A stretch of 64,000 bases of DNA from Cellulomonas sp. 73-145 (GTDB lineage Bacteria; Actinomycetota; Actinomycetes; Actinomycetales; Cellulomonadaceae), in NCBI GenBank assembly GCA_001898185.1, contig MKTI01000001.1, forward strand, positions 1 to 64,000. Direction: 5' to 3'. Positions 30,226 to 39,242 of this stretch are shown piece after piece. A program made the translations under genes and the position numbers. The notes beneath the pieces are model-generated. The model did not search any database and had not been told where the DNA came from. It saw nothing but the letters and a program-made list of their open reading frames with translations. How positions within the stretch are numbered: position 1 is the first letter of the stretch; every line of letters begins with the position of its first letter.

Positions 30226-33200
30226 AGGGCCGTCCCGGCACGGTGCGCCGGCCGGACCGGCTGCGGACCTGACGGTGGTCCGGCCCGTGCGGACGCCGTT
30301 CCTGCTGCTGCGACGCGCCCGGGCCCAGGCAGGCCTGCTGACCTGCGTCACCGCGCTGGCCGTGGCCGGAGCGACGCTCGTGGGGCTGTGCTCGTTGCTG
30401 CTGACCGCAGCTCAGGACCAGGCGCTGGAGGCCGCCGTCCGCGGCACCGCTCCCGCCTCCGTCGCCGTGACCGCGGCCGTCACGATGGCGGACGACGCGA
30501 CGCAGCCGGACGTGGTGGCCGCGGCGCTGGCCCAGGTTTCGGCGACCGCGACCGCGGCGTTCCGTCCGTTCCCCACGAGCACCTCGGTGTGGGCCACGTC
30601 CACCCCGCGGTACCTGGCCCCCATGCCGGACGGCGACCTGCGTGCGACCTACCTGCTCGAGGGCGACGACCTGACGGAGCACGCCGTGCTGACCGCCGGC
30701 ACGTGGCCCGCGCACGGCACCGCGCTCACGCAGGTCGCCCTGCTCGACTCCACCGCGCGACTGCTCGGCGTCGCGCCGGGCTCGACGGTGGTTCTGGCCG
30801 GGGCGCCGCAGCACCTGGGCGAGGCCCCGGCCGACCCGCTGACCGTGCAGGTGGTCGGGACGTTCACGCCGCGGCGCGGGGACCGGACGTGGGACCGGGA
30901 CCCGCTGGGCGCGGCCGGGTACGCACCGCGGGGTGCCAGTCTGCCGACCTACGGTCCGCTGGTGGTGGCGCCCGGCACCCTGGTCGGGCACTCCCCCGTC
31001 GCCCGCTTCCACGTGGTGGTGACGCCCGACCTGCACGGCGCGACGGTGACCGGCATCTCCGCGGCTCGCGGCGGTCTCGACGGGCTGCGGACGGCGCTCG
31101 AGCAGGGCCTCGGTGCCCGGGCCCAGGCTCTGGCGCTGACCGACGACTACCCCGACGTGCTGCGGCGGATGCGCCAGCAGCTGGGGGTCACCGACTCCGA
31201 GGTGCTGGTCGCGGCCCTGCTGGCCGCCGCGCTCGGTGCCACCGCCCTCGGTCTGGCGGGGCGGCTGCTGGCCGACCGCCGGGCCGGCGAGACGGTGCTG
31301 CTGCGCGCCCGTGGCGCCGCGGGGAGCCAGCTCGCAGCACGGGCGACGGTCGAGGCTCTGGGGTTGGCGGCGGTGGCGGGCGGTGCCGCCGTCCCGCTCT
31401 CGGTCACCGCGTACCGGTCGTTGGCGGCGGTCCCCCGGCTGGCGGACGCGGGGCTGTCGGCCGCGACCGGCGTCACGGCGACGCTGGTCATGGCGGCCGT
31501 GAGCGCAGCGGTGGCGCTGTGCGGGGTGCTGGTGGTCGCTTCGCTCCGTGCGACGCGACCTCCCGGACGGCGTTCACGGGTGGGGATGGTGGCGCGGTCC
31601 GGCGTGGACGTGATCCTGGTGGGCCTCGCGGTGGTCGGGTACCTGCAGCTGCGCGCGCACGGTGTGGCGAACGGCAGCGCGGTCGACCCCGTGCTGGTGG
31701 CGGCCCCGGTGCTGTGCCTGGTGGGCGGAGCCGTCGTGGCCCTGCGGCTGCTGCCGTGGGTGGCCCGGCTCGCCGAGCTGCACGCCTCGCGGTCGCGACG
31801 GCTGGTGCTGCCGCTCGCCGGCTGGGAGGTGGCTCGTCGGCACCACTCCACCGCGGGCGCCTTCCTGCTGGTGCTCGCGACCGCCGGTGGGACGTTCGGG
31901 TTGACCTTCGCGACGACGTGGGAACGGTCCCAGGGGGCTCAGGCCGATGCCCAGGTCGGCATGCAGCTGCAGGTCGACCCGGGCGCCGTCGCGGCCGGCG
32001 ACGAGGGCCCTGCGCTGGCGGCCGCCACCGGCGGGGTCCCGATGGCGGTGGCTCAGCGGCCCGTCGCCCTCGGCACCCACCTCGGCCTCGACGCCACCGG
32101 GGCCGCGCCGCAGCTCGTCGCGACCGACGTCCGACGCGGCTTCGGTGCCGCACCCCCACCGCCCGGCACCACCTGGGACGACGTCACCGCAGGGCTCGCG
32201 ACCGCCCGACCCGCCGGACCGCTGCTGCCTGGCGACGCCCCGGCGGCGCTGGAGATCACCGGGACCACGGCTGACGGGACGCCCGTGCTGGTCACGCCCT
32301 CGCTGGTGGTGCGGGACCGGTGGGGCGGCCAGGCCGTCCGGCCGGGCGCTCAGGTCCCGCTGGACGGGCGGCCGCACCGGGTGGACGTGCCCCTCGGCGG
32401 CGCCGGCGGGCTGCCGGCGGCCGACCAGGTCCAGGTGACCGCCCTCGACCTCGCGCTGGCCCTCGGTCCGGGTGCGGCACCGCCGGGCGGCTTCGACCAG
32501 ACGACGACCTTGACGGTCTCCGTCGTGCTCCGGGGCCCGGCTGCGCCCGCCGGGACGTCGGCGACCTGGTTCGGCGCGTCGCCCCCGAACGGGTGGCAGA
32601 TCACCCGCGGGGCCGAGGTCAGCGAGCACGACGGTGCGGACGGAGCCGCCGTCACCGCCACGGCGTCGGTGTCGCTCACCGGTCTGCTGTACACGAGCGG
32701 GAGCCTGCTGCTCGTGGCGGGCGAACCTGCCGAGGAGGTACCGGCGGTGGTCAGCAGGGCGCTGGCCGACGAGCTCGGCGTGGGTCCGGGCGGCCGACTG
32801 TCCCTCATGGTCGACGAGGCCGCGCTCGACGCCCGCGTCGTCGGCGTGGTGCCGTACGTGCCGTCCGCCGTGGGGACGCGGGCGGTGCTCGTGGACCGGA
32901 CGACCCTCGATCGCGCGCTGCTGGCGCTGCACGATCTCGAACCGCTGACCGACCGGTGGTGGGTCGACGGTGTGCCCGACCCGGCGGCGGCCGCCGCCGC
33001 GGTCAGGGCGGCGGGCCTCGGACAGCCCACAGCGCGTGACGGTCTCATCGCGCAGCTGCGTGACGGACCGCTGCGGATCGCGTTCGTCGCGGCGATGTGG
33101 ACCCTGGTGGCGGCCGCGTGCGTGCTCGCGCTGTCGGGGACGGCCGCGCACGTGGCCTCGATGATCGGCGCGCGGAACCTCGAGGTCGCCCGCCTGCTGG

Positions 33201-33508
33201 GGCTCGGGATGTCCCGGCGGGCCGTCCGCGCCACCTTCCTCGCCCAGCACGCCGCGGTGTGCGTGGTCGCCGTCGGCGCGGGCGCGCTGCTGGGAACCGG
33301 GGTGAGCCGCGCGCTCGGCCCGCTGCTCGTGGTCTCCAGCACCGGCGGTCGTCCTGTGCCGGAGGCGTTGGTCGTCTGGCCGTGGACGTCGCTCGCCGTC
33401 CTCGTCGGGCTGCTCGTCGTCGGCTCCACCGTGGTGGCGGTACCCGTCGCGCGGGCTGCGGTGCGGCGCGCCAGCGCCACCCATCTGCGGATGGACGTGC
33501 AGCCGTGA
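30218..33508 (+). CDS. Large FtsX-like ABC permease
   Basis: A 1096-aa membrane protein with a duplicated FtsX/MacB architecture. The first helix is at about 40-62 (LLTCVTALAVAGATLVGLCS), followed by a large extracytoplasmic domain to about 325, a bundle of helices (VLVAALLAAALGATALGLAG and others through about 580), a second extracytoplasmic domain to about 940, and three final helices (MWTLVAAACVLALSGTAAHV, HAAVCVVAVGAGALLGTG, LAVLVGLLVVGSTVVAVPVA). Motifs such as RARGAAGSQLAARATVEALG and LEVARLLGLGMSRRAVRATF are the usual FtsX coupling helices. Substrate unknown; lipids, peptides or cell-wall factors are typical of this class. Confidence 0.9.
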   Translation: MREGPSRHGAPAGPAADLTVVRPVRTPFLLLRRARAQAGLLTCVTALAVAGATLVGLCSLLLTAAQDQALEAAVRGTAPASVAVTAAVTMADDATQPDVVAAALAQVSATATAAFRPFPTSTSVWATSTPRYLAPMPDGDLRATYLLEGDDLTEHAVLTAGTWPAHGTALTQVALLDSTARLLGVAPGSTVVLAGAPQHLGEAPADPLTVQVVGTFTPRRGDRTWDRDPLGAAGYAPRGASLPTYGPLVVAPGTLVGHSPVARFHVVVTPDLHGATVTGISAARGGLDGLRTALEQGLGARAQALALTDDYPDVLRRMRQQLGVTDSEVLVAALLAAALGATALGLAGRLLADRRAGETVLLRARGAAGSQLAARATVEALGLAAVAGGAAVPLSVTAYRSLAAVPRLADAGLSAATGVTATLVMAAVSAAVALCGVLVVASLRATRPPGRRSRVGMVARSGVDVILVGLAVVGYLQLRAHGVANGSAVDPVLVAAPVLCLVGGAVVALRLLPWVARLAELHASRSRRLVLPLAGWEVARRHHSTAGAFLLVLATAGGTFGLTFATTWERSQGAQADAQVGMQLQVDPGAVAAGDEGPALAAATGGVPMAVAQRPVALGTHLGLDATGAAPQLVATDVRRGFGAAPPPPGTTWDDVTAGLATARPAGPLLPGDAPAALEITGTTADGTPVLVTPSLVVRDRWGGQAVRPGAQVPLDGRPHRVDVPLGGAGGLPAADQVQVTALDLALALGPGAAPPGGFDQTTTLTVSVVLRGPAAPAGTSATWFGASPPNGWQITRGAEVSEHDGADGAAVTATASVSLTGLLYTSGSLLLVAGEPAEEVPAVVSRALADELGVGPGGRLSLMVDEAALDARVVGVVPYVPSAVGTRAVLVDRTTLDRALLALHDLEPLTDRWWVDGVPDPAAAAAAVRAAGLGQPTARDGLIAQLRDGPLRIAFVAAMWTLVAAACVLALSGTAAHVASMIGARNLEVARLLGLGMSRRAVRATFLAQHAAVCVVAVGAGALLGTGVSRALGPLLVVSSTGGRPVPEALVVWPWTSLAVLVGLLVVGSTVVAVPVARAAVRRASATHLRMDVQP

Positions 33509-36240
33509 CGTCCGTCGAGGTGTCCCGCGGCAGGCGGGCGCGGCGCACCTGGACGGGAGGCGGCCTCGCCGGTCTGGGACGCCGGGCGGCCCAGGACGCG
33601 TGGCCGCTCGCCGTCCTCGCCGTCGTGCTGCTGCTGGCCGTCGTCCTGGCCGACGCCGCCCCTCGTGAGCTCCGGCGCGTGGCGGACCACGCGGTGCAGG
33701 TCGTAGTCGCCGCCGGGCCGTCGGCCGGTATCACGGTGACGGCACCGTTCGACCAGCACGTCGTCGAGGCCGTCCGCGACCCCGGCACGGCGGACCAGCT
33801 GGCCGAGGACGCCGGGCACATCCGCGGCGCGCTCCCGACGCCGCTGGCGAACGTCCTCGGTCCACCGTCGGCCGAGATCAGCACCACCGAGCTCACGGAG
33901 GCGACGCCGGCCGGCCCGGCCCTGCTGCGGCTCGCCTACCTGTGGCGCGACGGGTTCGGCGGTGTCGACTGGGTCGAGGGGCGGGCACCGGGCGCGTCCA
34001 CCGGCGGTGACATCTCGCAGGGCCAGCCCTGGCCTGTGGAGGTGGGGCTCTCCGCACCCGTGGCGGCCCTGACCGGAGCGCATCCCGGTGACCGCCTCAC
34101 CGCCAGCGCGCCCGACGGTCTGAGCGTCCAGCTCACGGTCAGTGGCGTCTTCCAGCCGCGGGACCCGGGCGACGCGCTGTGGACCCGGATCCCCGGGATC
34201 CTGCAGCCCTCCGTGCGGGGGGCGGGTGCGGGACGGACCGTCGCCCTCGGGGCACTCCTCTCGGCGCACTCGGTGCCGGACGTGCGTCTGGCGCTCGATC
34301 CGCAGGCCGTGAGCCGCGTCATCGAGTTCCCGGTGCGGCCGCAGGCGCTGCGGTTCGCCGACCTCGGCGCCGTGGCGCGCGCCGTGTCGGCGCTGCAGGC
34401 GGCCCCGACGGACCTGGGTCTGGCGGGCCCGCGGCCGACGGTCTGGACGCAGCTCGACCAGGTCGCCCGACGGGTCCAGGCGCGGGTGCTGGCGGCCGGC
34501 GCCCAGGCGTCCGTGCTGCTCGTGGGCGTGCTGGCCGCGTCGATCGGGGTGCTGGGCCTCGGCTCGTGGCTGCTGGTCCGTCGCCGCGCCGCCGTGCTGC
34601 GCCGGCAGCGCGCCCGCGGCGCCTCGCTCGGCTCCACGGCTCTCGGCCTGGCGCTGGAGCAGGCGGTGCTGTGCGTGCTGGCCGGCTCGACGGGGCTCGT
34701 CACGGGGCGCCTGCTCGTGCCCGGGCCGCCGTCGTGGGCCTGGGTGCTGCCCGTCCTCGTGCTGGCGGTCGCGACGGCGCCGGTCCTCGGGGTGCTGACG
34801 GTCCGCGGTCGACCGTCACGTCGCGCGGAGCTCGAGGACCCGGGCCTGCGCGAGCGCAGCCGCCGGCTTCGGGTCGCGGCGGCCCAGACGGCGCTCCTGG
34901 TGGTCGCCGGCGCGGCGCTGGTCACGCTGCGGCGGCGCGGGCTGCCCGTCGACCCGACCGGTGCCGACCTCCTGCTCGTCCTGGGACCGGCGCTGGGGGC
35001 GGTGGCCGCCGGGATCCTCGGGGCGCGCGTGCTCGTCGCGTTGCGCGGTGTCGCGGTCCCCGTCACCGCGCGGTTCCGGCGGGCGGGACCCATGCTGGCG
35101 TCGGCCGGCGGAGCCGCGACTGGCGGTGCGGCGCCCTTCGTGGCGCTCACGCTGTGCACGGCGCTCACGGCGTTCGGCGCGGTGGTCGGCGCCACCGTGA
35201 CGGCCGGCGAGACCCAGGGCTCATGGGACTCGGTCGGCGCCGACGTCCTGGTCCACACCGACGCGGACCACCCGCTCGACGCGCTGGCGGCGCAGCTCGA
35301 CGCGGCCGCGGGCGTCCGAGCCGTCGCCCTGGGACGGCTCGAGCAGAACGTGCAGGTGTTCGGCGTCGCCGGCACCGAGTGGGTCGACGTCCTCGCGGTC
35401 GACTCCCAGGCGTACAGCCGTCTGCTGGCCGCGACCCCCCTCCCCGAGCCGCAGGAGATGGCTGCCCTCGGCGACGCGACGGGCGGACCCACCGGGCGGC
35501 CGCTGCCGGTGCTGGCGGCGGCGACGCTGCGCGACGGCCGTTCCAGCCCGTCGTTGCTGTGGAACGGTCAGACGGTCCCGCTGCGTGCCGTCGGACCTGC
35601 CCCGGCGCTCAGCTCGGCGCTGGCCGGCACCGGTCTGCGGGCGAGCCTCGTGGTGGTCGACCGCGCGGCGCTCTCCGCCGTCGCCGGCGGGCAGGTCGAC
35701 GCCGACGTGCTGTGGGCGGTCGGTCCGGGTGCCGAGGCGGCGGTCGCGAGGTCCGGCGCGGATGCCGTGGCGGTCACGGGTCGCGGTGCGTGGCTCGACG
35801 AGCGGCGGCACGAGCCGCTGACGGCCGGCCTCCTGCTGCTCCTGCGGGTGGCCGTACCGGTGCTCCTCGGCCTCGCGGCGCTCGTCGTCGTCCTGGCGAC
35901 GGCAACCGACGCCCCGCGCCGTGACCAGACCCTGGCGGTGCTGCGCGTGCTGGGCCTGGACACCCGACAGGTACGGCGGGTCGCTGTCGGGGAGGCGCTG
36001 CCCTGGACGCTGCTCGCCACCGCCGCCGGCCTCGCCACGGGGACGGCGCTCGGGGCGTTCTGCCTGGGACCGCTCGACCTGCGCCTGGTCACCGGGCAGA
36101 GCGGCGACCCCGCGCTCGTCGCGAAGGCGTGGGTGCTGGTGCTGCTGCCGCTCCTGGCCGGGGTGGCCGGGGCCGCGTCTGCGGTGCAGGTGGGCCGGCG
36201 ACGTGCCCTGGGCCAGGTGATGCGGATCGGGGTCACCTGA
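33505..36240 (+). CDS. Second FtsX-like ABC permease
   Basis: A 911-aa membrane protein, start GTG 33505 overlapping the preceding stop. It has one N-terminal helix (WPLAVLAVVLLLAVVLADAA), an external domain, a central helix cluster (VLLVGVLAASIGVLGLGSWL, QAVLCVLAGSTGLVTGRLLV, AQTALLVVAGAALVTLRRRG, LVLGPALGAVAAGILGARVL), a second external domain, and three C-terminal helices ending in VLLPLLAGVAGAASAVQVGR. The FtsX coupling pattern RQRARGASLGSTALGLALEQ is present. The two permeases plus two ATPases could make one heteromeric exporter or mechanotransmission complex. No accessory secreted protein or two-component system is adjacent. Confidence 0.9.
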   Translation: MTSVEVSRGRRARRTWTGGGLAGLGRRAAQDAWPLAVLAVVLLLAVVLADAAPRELRRVADHAVQVVVAAGPSAGITVTAPFDQHVVEAVRDPGTADQLAEDAGHIRGALPTPLANVLGPPSAEISTTELTEATPAGPALLRLAYLWRDGFGGVDWVEGRAPGASTGGDISQGQPWPVEVGLSAPVAALTGAHPGDRLTASAPDGLSVQLTVSGVFQPRDPGDALWTRIPGILQPSVRGAGAGRTVALGALLSAHSVPDVRLALDPQAVSRVIEFPVRPQALRFADLGAVARAVSALQAAPTDLGLAGPRPTVWTQLDQVARRVQARVLAAGAQASVLLVGVLAASIGVLGLGSWLLVRRRAAVLRRQRARGASLGSTALGLALEQAVLCVLAGSTGLVTGRLLVPGPPSWAWVLPVLVLAVATAPVLGVLTVRGRPSRRAELEDPGLRERSRRLRVAAAQTALLVVAGAALVTLRRRGLPVDPTGADLLLVLGPALGAVAAGILGARVLVALRGVAVPVTARFRRAGPMLASAGGAATGGAAPFVALTLCTALTAFGAVVGATVTAGETQGSWDSVGADVLVHTDADHPLDALAAQLDAAAGVRAVALGRLEQNVQVFGVAGTEWVDVLAVDSQAYSRLLAATPLPEPQEMAALGDATGGPTGRPLPVLAAATLRDGRSSPSLLWNGQTVPLRAVGPAPALSSALAGTGLRASLVVVDRAALSAVAGGQVDADVLWAVGPGAEAAVARSGADAVAVTGRGAWLDERRHEPLTAGLLLLLRVAVPVLLGLAALVVVLATATDAPRRDQTLAVLRVLGLDTRQVRRVAVGEALPWTLLATAAGLATGTALGAFCLGPLDLRLVTGQSGDPALVAKAWVLVLLPLLAGVAGAASAVQVGRRRALGQVMRIGVT

Positions 36241-36325
36241 GCCCCGGCACCGTCGCCGAGTTGCAGGACATTTGCCATCGACCAACGATGAACGGGTTCC
36301 CGGACGCCCGATCGGAGGTCCCAGG

Positions 36326-36814
36326 ATGGGCCGCAGCAGCACGCACCGGCGCGGGAGCGCCGCCCCGGCGGGCGCCGCCGAGCACCTCCTCGACCGGATG
36401 CTGGCAGACGTCCGCACCGGTCGGTTCGAGCAGACGCTGGCCGCGCTGACCGCGGCCGGCGCGGCGATCACCGCGGCGGAGATCTACACCGAGCACGACT
36501 CGGCGAGCTTCGGCAACAAGATGATGTGGTGGCCGGTGGTGATCCTGCCCGCCGCGATCCCGGCCGCCATCGCCGGCGTGTTCTCCAAGCGCGCGGCCAA
36601 GACGGTGCTCCCTCTGGCGTCGGCGGCCATCGTGGTCAACGGCCTGCAGGGCACCTACCTGCACTGGCGGGGCATCGCGCAGAAGCCCGGCGGCTGGCAG
36701 ATGGCGTCCTACAACGTGGAGATGGGGCCGCCGCTGTTCGCTCCTCTGCTCGCCAGCCTGGTCGGCGGCATGGGGCTGCTCGCCGCGATCCTGCGGCGCG
36801 AGGACCGCGCGTGA
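36326..36814 (+). CDS. Membrane protein of unknown function heading a redox operon
   Basis: A 162-aa protein starting at ATG 36326 with GGAGGT six bases upstream. After a basic N-terminus it has about four hydrophobic segments (LAALTAAGAAITAAEIYTEH, WWPVVILPAAIPAAIAGVFS, VLPLASAAIVVNGLQGTYLH, LLASLVGGMGLLAAILRRED). Conserved-looking polar spots are HDSASFGNK and HWRGIAQKPGGW. Its stop overlaps the start of the gluconate-dehydrogenase-like gene. I do not recognise the family; it recalls small membrane proteins found beside GMC oxidoreductases and could anchor the complex or accept electrons. Confidence 0.8.
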   Translation: MGRSSTHRRGSAAPAGAAEHLLDRMLADVRTGRFEQTLAALTAAGAAITAAEIYTEHDSASFGNKMMWWPVVILPAAIPAAIAGVFSKRAAKTVLPLASAAIVVNGLQGTYLHWRGIAQKPGGWQMASYNVEMGPPLFAPLLASLVGGMGLLAAILRREDRA

Positions 36815-37572
36815 CGGGGCCGTACCGCGCACCCGACCAGCACGGGCTGACGCCGCAGGGCCGGGGCCGGTTCCCGGGCTTCGACGTGCTCGACGAGGTG
36901 CACCGGTGGGACATGGTGACCGCGGGGGTCGTGCTGGCCCGGCTGGCGCCACCGGTGGAGCTGTCCTTCTTCTCCCTGGCGGAGAACGCCTGCGCCGTCG
37001 CACTGATGGACCTCCTCCTGGGCCAGGACTGCGAGCCGCGGGTCCCGGTGGTCGCGCTGATCGACGCGCGCCTGGCCGCCGACGAGACCGACGGCTGGCA
37101 CTACGACGACATGCCGCGGGACCGGGACGCCTGGCGGCGCAGCCTGGCGGCACTCGACGAGGACGCGGACGACCTGGCGGGGCGGCCCTTCGCCGAGCTG
37201 GCGCGCGAGGACCAGGCGGCCCTGCTGCAGCAGGTGCAGCAGCTCGGCGCGGACGGCTCGCCGTGGCGGGGCCTGCGTGCCGAGCACGTGTGGGGCCTGT
37301 GGACCCGGTACGGCTGCACCGCCTTCTACTCCCACCCGTGGGCCTGGAACGAGATGGGCTTCCCCGGACCGGCCTACCCGCGCGGCTACAAGAACCGCGG
37401 TGTCGACGCTCGGGAGAGGTTCGAGGTGGCCGACAGCTTCGACCGCGACCCCGTGCCCTTCGCCCAGCGCGTCGAGCGCGCCCGGGCACGTCACGCCGAG
37501 CTGGTGCGCCGGCGGCTCGGTCACGACGAACGGCCCGGGGACCACGAGCCGGGCGGCGGGTCAGCGGCGTGA
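36811..37572 (+). CDS. Gluconate 2-dehydrogenase subunit 3 family protein
   Basis: A 253-aa protein of the gluconate 2-dehydrogenase subunit 3 family, identified by FSLAENACAVALMDLLLGQD and the signature YSHPWAWNEMGFPGPAYPRG at about residues 178-197. In characterised enzymes this small subunit binds a GMC flavoprotein and a membrane cytochrome c. Here it lacks the Tat signal many relatives carry, and no cytochrome gene is present. GTG 36811 and its stop both overlap neighbours by four bases. The GMC gene follows directly, so the pair almost certainly forms a complex. Confidence 0.88.
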   Translation: MTGPYRAPDQHGLTPQGRGRFPGFDVLDEVHRWDMVTAGVVLARLAPPVELSFFSLAENACAVALMDLLLGQDCEPRVPVVALIDARLAADETDGWHYDDMPRDRDAWRRSLAALDEDADDLAGRPFAELAREDQAALLQQVQQLGADGSPWRGLRAEHVWGLWTRYGCTAFYSHPWAWNEMGFPGPAYPRGYKNRGVDARERFEVADSFDRDPVPFAQRVERARARHAELVRRRLGHDERPGDHEPGGGSAA

Positions 37573-39242
37573 GGGGCCCGGACTACGCCAGCATCCGGGC
37601 GCGCAACGACTCCGCCTGGCTGCTGCCGAACGACGGCGACCGCGCGCAGCACCGGCTGCGGGACGACATGCGGCGGCACGACGAGGACGACGAGGTGGAC
37701 CTCGTCGTGATCGGTGCGGGCGCCGGCGGCTCCGTGCTGACGCAGCGCCTGGCCCGCGCGGGCTGGAAGGTCGTGTGCCTCGACGCCGGACCGTTCTGGG
37801 ACCCCGACCGCGACTGGGTCAGCGACGAGCGCGGCTCGCACCGGCTGTACTGGACGGAGCCCCGGCAGATCGGCGGGACCGACCCGGTACCGCTCGGCAG
37901 CAACAACTCCGGGCGGGGCGTCGGCGGCTCGATGGTGCACTTCGCCGGCTACGTGCCGCGGTTCCACCCGTCGGACTTCCGGACCAGGACCGCCGACGGC
38001 GTCGGCGCCGACTGGCCCATCGCGTACACCGACCTGCGTCCCTACTACGAGCAGATCGAGCAGGAGCTGCCCGTCGCCGGCCAGCCCTGGCCGTGGGGCG
38101 ACCCGCACGACTACCCGCACCACGCGCACCCGGTGGGCGGGAACGGCGACGTGTTCCTGCGGGGTGCCGCCGCCGCGGGCATCGAGGCTCGGGTCGGACC
38201 CGTCGCCATCACCAACGGGCGGTTCGGCAACCGGCCGCACTGCATCTACCGCGGCTTCTGCCTGCAGGGCTGCAAGGTCGACGCGAAGGCGAGCCCCCTG
38301 ATCACGCACGTGCCGGACGCCCTCGCGCACGGCGCCGAGATCCGTGCCCGGTGCCACGTCTCGAAGATCCTGGTCGACGACGCAACCGGCCTGGCCACGG
38401 GCGTCACCTACCTGCACGACGGGCTCGAGCACCGGCAGCGTGCCCGCGCGGTGGCGGTCGCCGGGTACAGCATCGAGACGCCGCGCCTGCTGCTGCTCTC
38501 CGCGAGCCGGCGGTTCCCCGAGGGGCTGTGCAACGACCACGACCAGGTGGGCCGGTACCTGATGGTGCAGGGCGCGCCGCAGACCGCGGGCCGGTTCGAC
38601 TCCGAGGTCCGCATGTACAAGGCACCGCCGCCAGAGGTCTCCAGCGAGGCCTTCTACGAGACCGATCCGACGAAGCCCTACAAGCGCGGGTGGTCGATCC
38701 AGACGGTCAGCCCGTTGCCGATCACCTGGTCCGAGCACGTCACTGCGCAGGGCCACTGGGGCGAGGTGCTGCGCGAGTACATGCGCGACTACATCCACTG
38801 GTCGACCCTGGGTGCGCTGTGCGAGTTCCTCCCGCAGCCGGACAACCGGGTCACCCTGGCCGACGAGAAGGACCGGCACGGGCTGCCGGTCGCGCACTTC
38901 TCCTACAGCAGGTGCGACAACGACAGGCAGCTGATGGCCGCCGCGCAGGCGTCCATGGAGACGATCCTGCGGGCGGCCGGCGCGCAGGAGGTGATGACCG
39001 TCCAGCGGTACGCCCACCTGGTCGGCGGCGCCCGGATGGCCCGTCGGCCGGAGGACGGTGTGGTCGATGCCGACCTGCGCAGCTTCGCGGTACCCAACCT
39101 CTACGTCACCGACGGCAGCGTGCTGCCGACGCAGGGGTCCGCCAACCCGGCGCTGACGATCATGTCGCTGGCCGCACGCGCCGCCGACCGGATGATCGCC
39201 GCGGCCCGCACGGGTCTGGTCGACGCGGAGCGGACCCGATGA
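37569..39242 (+). CDS. GMC family FAD-dependent oxidoreductase (gluconate/polyol dehydrogenase flavoprotein subunit)
   Basis: A 557-aa flavoenzyme. The FAD Rossmann motif is at about residue 45 (LVVIGAGAGGSVLTQRLARA), the ligand-binding second motif follows GSNNSGRGVGGSMVHFAGYV, and the C-terminus has the GMC signature VTDGSVLPTQGSANPALTIM, with HLVGGARM contributing the catalytic histidine. A cysteine-rich stretch, CIYRGFCLQGCKVDAKAS at about 230, is typical of the gluconate/sorbitol dehydrogenase branch. It is predicted to oxidise a sugar, aldonate or polyol. No Tat signal is visible, so it may act in the cytoplasm. Physiological electron acceptor is unknown. Confidence 0.9.
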   Translation: MRGPDYASIRARNDSAWLLPNDGDRAQHRLRDDMRRHDEDDEVDLVVIGAGAGGSVLTQRLARAGWKVVCLDAGPFWDPDRDWVSDERGSHRLYWTEPRQIGGTDPVPLGSNNSGRGVGGSMVHFAGYVPRFHPSDFRTRTADGVGADWPIAYTDLRPYYEQIEQELPVAGQPWPWGDPHDYPHHAHPVGGNGDVFLRGAAAAGIEARVGPVAITNGRFGNRPHCIYRGFCLQGCKVDAKASPLITHVPDALAHGAEIRARCHVSKILVDDATGLATGVTYLHDGLEHRQRARAVAVAGYSIETPRLLLLSASRRFPEGLCNDHDQVGRYLMVQGAPQTAGRFDSEVRMYKAPPPEVSSEAFYETDPTKPYKRGWSIQTVSPLPITWSEHVTAQGHWGEVLREYMRDYIHWSTLGALCEFLPQPDNRVTLADEKDRHGLPVAHFSYSRCDNDRQLMAAAQASMETILRAAGAQEVMTVQRYAHLVGGARMARRPEDGVVDADLRSFAVPNLYVTDGSVLPTQGSANPALTIMSLAARAADRMIAAARTGLVDAERTR

